DNA of 6,324 nucleotides from Bacillota bacterium (GTDB lineage Bacteria; Bacillota; Clostridia; Christensenellales; CAG-138), in contig JAEZIE010000155.1 in the NCBI GenBank assembly GCA_023416175.1, positions 1 through 6,324 on the forward strand, read 5' to 3'. A program made the translations under genes and the position numbers. The stretch's first letter is position 1. Every line of letters begins with the position of its first letter. Below, piece after piece: positions 1 to 4,790 of the stretch. Under the pieces are notes generated by a model. It was not told where the DNA came from. It searched no databases and saw nothing but the letters and a program-made list of their open reading frames with translations.

Positions 1-449
1 CCATAGATCAATCCGGAAAGCCCAAGCGCAAGTTTTTCCGCGTTGCGCATGGCGATACGCTTGGGAACAAGCTCTCCCAGCACCAGCGTGATGTAGGAGA
101 GGATAAGCGTGATCACCAGCGTGGCGATCGTATCCAGCGTCGCAAGTGGAATTTTTGAACCCCAACTTAAAAACAGGTCGGTCAGATAGCCGCTGAAATT
201 ATCCGCGGCGAACGCGCTTCCAATAAAGCCTGCCAACGTGATGCCCACCTGTATGGTGGATAAAAAACGCGCAGGCTGGCCGGTCAGCTTGGTAAGCGTA
301 ACTGCTTTTTTATTCCCTGCCGCCGAAAGCTTGTTGAGCTTGGCGTCATTGATCGAAATGATAGCGATTTCCGCGCAGGCAAATATGGCATTGATAAATA
401 TCAAAGCCAATTGCAGTAAAATTTGCCCCAGTAAATTGCCATCGTTCAC
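1..449 (-). CDS. HlyC/CorC (CNNM/DUF21) family membrane transporter, N-terminal part
   Basis: This is the first 149 codons of a gene that runs off the left edge. The visible part is the DUF21/CNNM transmembrane domain. Hydrophobic segments lie near residues 5-30, 64-82 and 104-125. The family pattern 'FACAEIAIISIND' sits at the end of the first segment, followed by 'RFLSTIQVGITLAGFIGSAFA' like spacing and the conserved 'LGELVPKRIA' (about residues 124-134). Full family members are about 420-450 residues and add CBS and CorC_HlyC domains, which would lie outside the window. CNNM/CorC proteins are inner-membrane proteins, and characterised members are Mg2+ exporters probably driven by Na+. Older 'hemolysin' names are misleading. 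The start is GTG at 449: a strong AAGGAGG lies 11 nt upstream, and the nearby ATG at 445-443 is out of frame. The gene follows a long leader with a short ORF and a terminator, so it is probably regulated by attenuation. Family assignment is secure; the transported ion is inferred. Confidence 0.9.
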   Translation of the reverse strand, partial: MNDGNLLGQILLQLALIFINAIFACAEIAIISINDAKLNKLSAAGNKKAVTLTKLTGQPARFLSTIQVGITLAGFIGSAFAADNFSGYLTDLFLSWGSKIPLATLDTIATLVITLILSYITLVLGELVPKRIAMRNAEKLALGLSGLIY

Positions 450-460
450 GGTTTAGAAAA

Positions 461-467
461 CCTCCTT
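461..467 (-). promoter_or_regulatory. Ribosome binding site of the CorC-family gene
   Basis: AAGGAGG on the minus strand, 11 nt before GTG at 449. It decides the GTG start because no ATG in that frame lies at a suitable distance. A second copy of CGTGTGT (480-474) sits just upstream and could pair with the 5' arm of the leader terminator. Confidence 0.85.
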
Positions 468-503
468 AAGTTCACACACGAGTAAATTGCCCCAAACGTC
501 CAT

Positions 504-561
504 AAAAAAACACACGGCAAAGCATCCTACGGCATGGCAATACCGTATAGCCTGCGTGTGT
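504..561 (-). terminator. Intrinsic terminator inside the leader of the CorC-family gene
   Basis: On the minus strand the 5' arm ACACACG (561-555) pairs with CGTGTGT (516-510). An inner stem, TACGG (547-543) with CCGTA (532-528), closes a 10-nt loop. A further GCA:TGC pairing is possible if one C bulges. Seven T residues (510-504) follow directly. It lies upstream of the transporter start, not at the end of a gene, so it would stop transcription before the gene unless overridden. The 5' arm begins eight bases after the stop codon of the leader ORF. Stem pairing was worked out by eye and no folding energy was computed. Confidence 0.75.
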
Positions 562-569
562 ACTCCCCG

Positions 570-620
570 CTATAACAGCAAGGAAACCATATATCGCGCT
601 GGGTCGGGTGAATCTTCCAT
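570..620 (-). CDS. Putative 16-aa leader peptide MEDSPDPARYMVSLLL
   Basis: A short open frame in the leader of the CorC-family gene, ending with TAG at 572-570. The chosen start is ATG at 620, because AGGAG (632-628) lies 7 nt upstream. Two other in-frame ATGs exist: 626 is only 1 nt from the AGGAG, and 638 is almost at the predicted start of transcription of the downstream promoter. The peptide has an acidic/proline N-terminus (Glu2, Asp3, Pro5, Asp6, Pro7) and ends in three leucines. Such acidic/proline beginnings are known to destabilise translating ribosomes at low Mg2+, as in MgtL of enterobacterial mgtA. The stop codon lies directly before the 5' arm of the intrinsic terminator, the geometry expected for translation-controlled attenuation. 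No homologue is recognised. Translation is inferred from the ribosome site and position only. Confidence 0.55.
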   Translation of the reverse strand: MEDSPDPARYMVSLLL

Positions 621-645
621 TTCCATACTCCTATTCATAGGCACC

Positions 646-654
646 ATTATACCA
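646..654 (-). promoter_or_regulatory. Extended -10 promoter element, downstream promoter (P2) of the CorC-family gene
   Basis: TGGTATAAT on the minus strand (TG at 654-653, TATAAT at 651-646) is a perfect extended -10. No convincing -35 hexamer is found 16-18 nt upstream. The predicted start of transcription near 639 would give a leader of about 190 nt and place the leader-ORF ribosome site close to the 5' end. The element is also one arm of an inverted repeat, so it may instead be part of an RNA hairpin made from the upstream promoter. Confidence 0.5.
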
Positions 655-680
655 TAGAAGCGAAGCGGATATGGTATAAT
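646..680. repeat. Perfect 11-bp inverted repeat with extended -10 hexamers pointing both ways
   Basis: ATTATACCATA (646-656) and TATGGTATAAT (670-680) are exact reverse complements separated by 13 bp. Each arm contains TGGTATAAT, one directed left toward the CorC-family gene and one directed right toward PspC (antisense to it). It could be a divergent promoter pair, a protein-binding site or an RNA hairpin. Confidence 0.7.
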
Positions 681-688
681 CCGCGCAG

Positions 689-716
689 GTGCGTTCGCTA
701 CAGGCGAAGATCGCAC
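689..716. other. GC-rich stem-loop in the transporter leader
   Basis: GTGCG (689-693) pairs with CGCAC (712-716), and TTCGC (694-698) pairs with GCGAA (704-708) around a 5-nt loop, with a 3-nt bulge at 709-711. In the minus-strand transcript from the upstream promoter this would be a stable hairpin. It has no adjacent T tract, so it is not a terminator. Its function is unknown. Confidence 0.5.
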
Positions 717-733
717 GCGCATAAAAATAAGCT

Positions 734-761
734 GTATAATAACCGCTTGCGGCTATTATAC
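734..761. repeat. Inverted repeat overlapping the upstream promoter
   Basis: GTATAATA (734-741) matches TATTATAC (754-761), and CCGC (743-746) matches GCGG (749-752), with one mismatched position (742/753). In minus-strand RNA that position is a G-U wobble, so the RNA could form a nearly continuous hairpin. The right arm covers the -10 hexamer of the upstream promoter and the repeat spans the predicted start site, so it could also be an operator. Confidence 0.6.
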
Positions 762-782
762 CACAAACTCATGCATTGTCAA
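755..782 (-). promoter_or_regulatory. Near-perfect sigma-A type promoter (P1) for the CorC-family gene
   Basis: The minus strand carries TTGACA (782-777), a 17-nt spacer and TATAAT (760-755), with a TG dinucleotide one base before the -10. Both hexamers match the vegetative consensus exactly. Transcription would begin near 748 and run left through the leader into the CorC-family gene. The promoter begins 48 nt after the PspC stop codon. A promoter this strong in front of a leader with a terminator suggests that control is mainly after initiation. Confidence 0.85.
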
Positions 783-829
783 TTTTTACTCAGGAAAACA
801 GGGCTTTTTCGGGTAGCGGGCATGCATAT

Positions 830-1009
830 TTACTCTGTCGGCAGGACAAACGCTGCAACCATATATGCAACCAGCCCGAAGAACGTAAATGCAAGCACGC
901 CCCATACAATACGCACGATGGAAACGTCGATATCAAAGTACTCCGATACGCCGCCGCATACGCCGAATATCATCTTGTTGGTGCTGGATCGATAAAGCCG
1001 CTTATTCAT
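830..1009 (-). CDS. PspC-domain small membrane protein (59 aa)
   Basis: A 59-residue protein that is essentially one PspC domain. An N-terminal basic segment 'MNKRLYRSSTNKMI' leads into the family signature 'FGVCGGVSEYFDIDVSIVRI' (about residues 15-34). A single hydrophobic segment (about 35-56) ends in 'AFVLPTE'. PspC proteins sit in the cytoplasmic membrane. In enterobacteria PspC is part of the phage-shock envelope-stress response, but in Firmicutes isolated mini-PspC proteins are common and their roles mostly unknown. It starts 12 nt after the stop of the glycosyltransferase-hydrolase gene, and its ribosome site overlaps that stop codon, so the two are probably co-transcribed and translationally coupled. 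No convincing terminator was found in 783-829, so some read-through toward the CorC-family gene is possible. Family assignment is confident; function is not known. Confidence 0.9.
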   Translation of the reverse strand: MNKRLYRSSTNKMIFGVCGGVSEYFDIDVSIVRIVWGVLAFTFFGLVAYMVAAFVLPTE

Positions 1010-1016
1010 TGCAATA

Positions 1017-1023
1017 CCACCTT
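1017..1023 (-). promoter_or_regulatory. Ribosome binding site of the PspC gene overlapping the upstream stop codon
   Basis: AAGGTGG on the minus strand, 7 nt before the ATG at 1009. Its first two bases are the last two of the TAA that ends the upstream fusion gene (1024-1022). This geometry favours translational coupling. Confidence 0.65.
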
Positions 1024-3973
1024 AGGCTAATGGATCTGTCATGCGTTTGCCCGTAACGGACGAAGTTGCAAAGGAAAACAAGTGGTTATTCAGCCGGCTG
1101 CGCCGCATTAGGTGCAGAACGTTGCCGAACTCACTGTATGCCAGCTGTATCAGCGTCATCAGCATGACGGAAGCTTTTTGGACCGTCGGGTTTTCATCCA
1201 GCGTCACATGCAGCATATCTTCTTTGAGCACGAATGTCACCACCCGGGTGCAGGGCGTGGTGAGGTAGTAGAGGTACAGCCGCAATTGTGCTTCGCCGTT
1301 AGATAGCATGCCAAACCGCGCGGAAACACCCACAGGATGCTGTTCTTCCCCGATCATAATTGTGGTGCGGGTGAACGCATCTTCCTTCACCTGCAGGGTA
1401 TGCGTCGCTTCCCCTTCTTTTATGGAAAGTTCCAGCGTCCCGTCCTCCGCCGTACGGAAGGATACGGAGGAAATACCCGCCGGGAAGATGTTGTGAATGC
1501 ACTGCAGCACAAACGGGAAGAGGCCCGCCTTATTTTCCGTAAACGTAAACGTGTTGCCCGAAAGCTGCTCGCGAACCCAGTTAAACGGCATGGGCATGCA
1601 GCCGTTGGGGGAGGCGTCCTCCTTGTTGCGGCAGGAAAGCACGGACAAAAACGATGCAAGCGCGCGCTGCGCTGCTGGATTCTTTGGAAGCGGCTCGTTT
1701 AAGGCGTTTTGGAAGCATCGCTGCACATGGTCCAAGGTGTCGGTCTGGGCAAACAGCAGAGGGGAACCGCTGAAGAGCACCACAAGCGCATCGTACTGGG
1801 GCAGAAAAATCATATACTGGCCAAATGCCCCGTTAAACAGATATCCGCCCGGATAGGGCGCGCACCAGATCTGGTAACCATAACCATCCTTGCATTCCCC
1901 GTTGGGCGTTTCGATCTGCATACGGGTTGCTTCCCTGATCCAGTTCTCGCTTAGGAGTTGACGCTCCTCACCATTTACCACATATCGGCCCTTCTGCAAA
2001 TACAAAAGACCGATTTTTGCCACGTCCTCCAGCTTTAAAGAGAGGCCCCAGCCGCCTTTCTCCGTACCATTGGGGCAAGTATCCCAAGCAACGTCCCGTA
2101 TGCCCAAGGGTTCAAACAGGCGGGGCTTTAAGTATTCCAACAGGCCCATGCCTGTCTTGCGCCGGATGATGGCAGCCAGCATATAAGAGTTCATGGAGTT
2201 ATAATTGAACTGCGTGCCTGCGGGAAACCGTACGCCTGCGTCCAAAAACTCCTGCTCCCAATCCGTCCCCAGCACGGAGCCGACCTCGTTGAAGCGGGAG
2301 CCTGTACTCATGGTCAAAAGATGCCAGACAGTCGTATCCTTATACTGGTGCGTGGACGGGTCAGGGATTTTATCCGCAAACAGGTCCACAATCCGCTCAG
2401 AAAGGGAAAGCCTGCCCTCGTCCAGGAGCATGCCGATGGCGGTGCTGGTGATGCTCTTGCTCAGCGAGTAGAGCTGGTGCAAATGCTCCCGATCATACGG
2501 AGCCCAATAACCTTCCGATATTACATGCCCGCTTTTTACCACCATCATGGCATGAAGGTTGGAGGAAAGGCTGGCGTCGAGTGCGTGGTAGAGCGACAAG
2601 ATATCGCGGCTGTTCATGCCCTGCTCCTCGGGCGTGGAACGCGGCAGGGAGGTAATATGCGTGCCGTCAGAAATTCGCTTTTGCGGCGTATACGGGTAGG
2701 AGTATACGTGCCCAAGATCCTGCCGCACAAAGCGCCACAGCATGTCTACCGTTCGCTTTTCAAGCGATTGGTCAACCAGTGTCAGCTCCTTGCGCAAAGG
2801 CCCGCGCTTGCGCTTTAGAACCGGGTGTCTTTGCTCCACCAATGCGCGGTAGCGCTCTTCCACGCCGTCCATCACTTTATCCCAGGGAACAGGAATCGTT
2901 GCCTTCGCGCGCTCGCCCACAGCTTTGAGGTGATGCATATCGGATAACGCCCCAAACATTACCGCGGAAAGGGAGTCCGGATCGTCCTCACACAAAAAAC
3001 CATTCTTTCCGTCTTCAATCACTTCCGCCGGGGCGCTGTCCGTAAGAACGACAGAGGGCGTACCTACAGCCGCCGCTTCCCGTACGACAAGGCCAGCCGT
3101 ATCGTATGCAGAGGGAAACACGAACAACGATGCGCTGGCGTAAAGGCCGTTGAGTATCCGCGCATCCGAAATATGTCCGGTAAATCGGACGATATTGCTT
3201 AACTGCAGCTCATCCGCAAGCGTGCGTATGGCGTCAAAATCCTTGCCCTGTCCGGCCAGCACAAGCTGAAAGCGCTTGCCGTTCCGATGCAGAGACGCCG
3301 CAGCTTCGAGTGTGAGCCGGATATTCTTTTTCCGGTCCATCTGCCCCACATAAAGCAGAACCGGATCGCCGTTCAAGGCGAAGGTCTCCTTGACGGCAGC
3401 TTTGTCCGCCTCGGTGACGACGGGGATATTGGTCCCGTGTTGTACAATCTCAATGCGGCCGGCATAGCCATAGGAGCGCAGCGTCTGTGCGGCCAGGTTG
3501 CTGACCGTCCAGACCTCGTCGCAGCGGTCAAAGAAATCTGCCACGTATTTTGCGCCGATCTGCGCGATGCCCTCGCTGCGGGTATAGCGGAGGATATCCT
3601 CCTGATATTTGGAGTGGAACGTGCCGATCAACGGAATCTTGTGCTTGGCGGCAAGACGCGCCGCCTCCAACCCTGCCGGGCCGGGGCTGTGGGCATGGAC
3701 AATATCAAGTTCCAGCATATCCATGCGGGACACGTAGTGGCTGTCCAGTTTGGCGATGCCGGTGCTGTACTGGGGGGAACCGGGCACCTTAACTGAGACG
3801 AAATCCACAATTTCAAAAGGATATTTTCCGCGGTATCCCGCGTCGCGCATGGGGACAATCACATAACACTCATGCGAGCGCTTGCCAAGCGACTGTGCGT
3901 ATTCAAACGCCACGCGCCCTACGCCGTCCACAATGGGTAAAAAAGTATCGTTGCATTGCGCAATGCGAAGCAT
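1022..3973 (-). CDS. GT4 glycosyltransferase fused to a class-C beta-lactamase/serine hydrolase (983 aa)
   Basis: One uninterrupted frame holds two enzymes. Residues 1-385 form a GT4 (GT-B fold) glycosyltransferase. Visible features are the N-terminal start 'MLRIAQCNDTFLPIVDGVGR', His93/His95 and His120 in the acceptor half, 'VGQMDRKKN' (209-217) with the basic donor-binding residues, and the donor motif at 287-302, where Asp291 replaces the usual first Glu of E-x7-E and Glu299 is kept. The style resembles diacylglycerol and cell-envelope glycosyltransferases. Residues 386-440 form a basic linker. Residues 441-760 form an S12/class-C beta-lactamase-like domain beginning 'LPRSTPEEQG', with Ser503-Leu-Ser-Lys506 as the SxxK nucleophile motif and Tyr591-Asn-Ser593 as the second motif. 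The third (KTG/HxG) motif is unclear around Asn714-Gly715. Residues 795-915 look like the beta-rich C-terminal domain often attached to such hydrolases. No signal peptide or clear membrane span is seen, so a cytoplasmic or peripheral location is likely, which is unusual for this hydrolase fold. The ribosome site is weak (AAAGGG). The acceptor, donor and hydrolase substrate cannot be told from sequence; a joint role in glycolipid or envelope-glycan processing is inference. It lies upstream of pspC in an apparent operon. Confidence 0.9.
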   Translation of the reverse strand: MLRIAQCNDTFLPIVDGVGRVAFEYAQSLGKRSHECYVIVPMRDAGYRGKYPFEIVDFVSVKVPGSPQYSTGIAKLDSHYVSRMDMLELDIVHAHSPGPAGLEAARLAAKHKIPLIGTFHSKYQEDILRYTRSEGIAQIGAKYVADFFDRCDEVWTVSNLAAQTLRSYGYAGRIEIVQHGTNIPVVTEADKAAVKETFALNGDPVLLYVGQMDRKKNIRLTLEAAASLHRNGKRFQLVLAGQGKDFDAIRTLADELQLSNIVRFTGHISDARILNGLYASASLFVFPSAYDTAGLVVREAAAVGTPSVVLTDSAPAEVIEDGKNGFLCEDDPDSLSAVMFGALSDMHHLKAVGERAKATIPVPWDKVMDGVEERYRALVEQRHPVLKRKRGPLRKELTLVDQSLEKRTVDMLWRFVRQDLGHVYSYPYTPQKRISDGTHITSLPRSTPEEQGMNSRDILSLYHALDASLSSNLHAMMVVKSGHVISEGYWAPYDREHLHQLYSLSKSITSTAIGMLLDEGRLSLSERIVDLFADKIPDPSTHQYKDTTVWHLLTMSTGSRFNEVGSVLGTDWEQEFLDAGVRFPAGTQFNYNSMNSYMLAAIIRRKTGMGLLEYLKPRLFEPLGIRDVAWDTCPNGTEKGGWGLSLKLEDVAKIGLLYLQKGRYVVNGEERQLLSENWIREATRMQIETPNGECKDGYGYQIWCAPYPGGYLFNGAFGQYMIFLPQYDALVVLFSGSPLLFAQTDTLDHVQRCFQNALNEPLPKNPAAQRALASFLSVLSCRNKEDASPNGCMPMPFNWVREQLSGNTFTFTENKAGLFPFVLQCIHNIFPAGISSVSFRTAEDGTLELSIKEGEATHTLQVKEDAFTRTTIMIGEEQHPVGVSARFGMLSNGEAQLRLYLYYLTTPCTRVVTFVLKEDMLHVTLDENPTVQKASVMLMTLIQLAYSEFGNVLHLMRRSRLNNHLFSFATSSVTGKRMTDPLA
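2615..2629 (-). promoter_or_regulatory. Internal Shine-Dalgarno-like sequence and ATG at the fusion junction
   Basis: GAGGAG (2629-2624), encoding Glu449-Glu450 of the fusion, lies 6 nt before the ATG of Met453 (2617-2615). Initiation here would yield a separate serine hydrolase of about 531 residues starting just where stand-alone homologues have their conserved PEEQG segment. Because that segment is conserved in the protein, the match could be coincidental. Confidence 0.3.
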
Positions 3974-4008
3974 AGCCCAACCCTTTCGCTTGTCTTAAGT
4001 CGTATTTT

Positions 4009-4014
4009 ATTATC
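4009..4014 (-). promoter_or_regulatory. Possible -10 of the promoter for the glycosyltransferase-hydrolase gene
   Basis: GATAAT (minus strand, 4014-4009) in an AT-rich stretch of the 185-nt gap (3974-4158) between the methyltransferase and the fusion gene. The gap follows a terminator, so a promoter is expected here. The -35 candidates at 16-18 nt upstream are poor, so the call is tentative. Nothing else is recognised in the gap. Confidence 0.3.
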
Positions 4015-4139
4015 ATTTTACCATGTAAGGAAAGAAATGCGTGTGAATTTTCCTGACGAAATACGTGACAAAATAGCAACAGGGAATCCTCAAGCGTGCT
4101 TATTGATACTCTGCAGCGCACAAAAGTACGCGTATCAAC

Positions 4140-4168
4140 AGAAAACCCGTTGACCTTGTCAACGGGTT
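4140..4168 (-). terminator. Intrinsic terminator containing the methyltransferase stop codon
   Basis: AACCCGTTGAC (4168-4158 read on the minus strand) pairs perfectly with GTCAACGGGTT (4154-4144) around a 3-nt loop, and the transcript continues with a short T run (TTTT including the end of the stem). The TGA stop codon at 4161-4159 lies within the upstream arm, so the last codons of the methyltransferase form part of the stem. The short T tract suggests a moderate terminator. Confidence 0.7.
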
Positions 4169-4773
4169 GTATAGTCCAGCCGTACAATTTGTTTCCCATT
4201 TACTAGAGGAACTTTGCTTCGGTACAATAGGTGGTAGCCAATATCAGAAAGGCTCCTCGTAAGCGCGTCTTCCTCCACGTCCGCATGCAGGCTGCCGACG
4301 GCTGAAAGCGCGTTAGCAAACGGGGAAGGGGAAACGAACGATTGCGCGAGGTTGCGTTGTATGGTGCAGCAGAGAATGCGGGGCTTTAAAGCCTCAACCC
4401 GTGCTATAAAGGCGGGAATGCCGATGTACTCGATCAACAGATCCGCAAACACAAGCTCTGCATAGGGCAGCTCCGTTGGCTGCGACAGATCGGCCGTAAG
4501 GAGCGTGAGCTTTCCCGCAAGCGCAGGATACCGGTCACGGCAAGCTGAAAGGTATTCCTCGTTGATGTCCACGCCATACACAACTTCGTAGCGCATAGGA
4601 TCGATATGGGATAATCCGTTGCCGCCCGCAACGCCCCAAAACGCAATGCTTTTTGTAGGATAGGAAGCAAGACGATCCCGATAGAGCGCATCGAGTGCCT
4701 GAAGCTGGCCCACGGATTTTAGCTTCATATGGCTTTCATATACGTCAAGGGGAACTTCTCTCCATGGGTTCAT
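4159..4773 (-). CDS. Class I SAM-dependent methyltransferase
   Basis: A 204-residue Rossmann-fold methyltransferase. After an N-terminal helical region (about 1-40), motif I is 'IAFWGVAGGNG' (43-53), the glycine-rich S-adenosylmethionine loop. 'VVYGVDI' follows, with Asp69 as the acidic residue that normally holds the ribose, then 'LLTADLSQP' (91-99) and 'ELVFADLLIEYIG' (106-118) as the motif IV region. The latter has no DPPY/NPPY-type motif, which argues against a DNA adenine methyltransferase, so a small-molecule or unassigned substrate is more likely. The ATG at 4773 has GGGAG 10 nt upstream. It begins 17 nt after the ApbE stop and is probably co-transcribed with it, but a functional link to flavinylation is not evident. 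Substrate unknown. Confidence 0.8.
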   Translation of the reverse strand: MNPWREVPLDVYESHMKLKSVGQLQALDALYRDRLASYPTKSIAFWGVAGGNGLSHIDPMRYEVVYGVDINEEYLSACRDRYPALAGKLTLLTADLSQPTELPYAELVFADLLIEYIGIPAFIARVEALKPRILCCTIQRNLAQSFVSPSPFANALSAVGSLHADVEEDALTRSLSDIGYHLLYRSKVPLVNGKQIVRLDYTTR

Positions 4774-4790
4774 CGCTTGGGCACTCCCGC

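Larger units (their letters stand above)
450..748 (-). promoter_or_regulatory. Long structured 5' leader of the CorC-family gene, candidate attenuator
   Basis: This is the untranslated region from the predicted upstream start of transcription (near 748) to the GTG at 449. In transcription order it holds a hairpin (716-689), an inverted repeat containing a second extended -10 (680-646), a CCTA-TGAA-TAGG mini-hairpin (643-632), a 16-codon ORF with its own ribosome site (620-570), an intrinsic terminator (561-504), and finally the ribosome site of the transporter. The order short ORF, terminator, structural gene is that of a transcription attenuator. No known riboswitch class could be assigned by eye. 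The individual elements are listed separately. Confidence 0.6.

Noticed and set aside
238..456. Plus-strand open frame of 72 codons opposite the CorC-family gene
   Set aside because: The minus strand encodes a clear DUF21 domain with a GTG start and strong ribosome site; the plus-strand frame is its shadow.
561..568. GGGGAGTA on the minus strand, the hallmark octamer of the yybP-ykoY Mn2+ riboswitch, in the leader of a putative metal transporter
   Set aside because: The second conserved internal-loop sequence and the closing stem of that class could not be found in the roughly 120 nt on either side, and the octamer is explained as the linker between the leader-ORF stop and the terminator arm. 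A covariance-model search with the yybP-ykoY family would decide.
783..829. A terminator for the pspC operon
   Set aside because: T runs are present on the minus strand, but no stem of more than about 4 bp precedes them, so none is called.
2321..2818. Plus-strand open frame of 165 codons opposite the serine hydrolase and linker
   Set aside because: It is antisense to a conserved domain and shows no recognisable protein features.
3287..3796. Plus-strand open frame of 169 codons inside the glycosyltransferase region
   Set aside because: It lies wholly antisense to the well-supported GT4 domain, its product resembles no family, and it has no good ribosome site; it is a by-product of codon bias on the opposite strand.
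3956..4153. Plus-strand frame of 65 codons filling the gap between the methyltransferase and the fusion gene
   Set aside because: No ribosome site, no family resemblance, and it overlaps both the 5' end of the fusion gene and the terminator; the gap is better explained as promoter and leader sequence.
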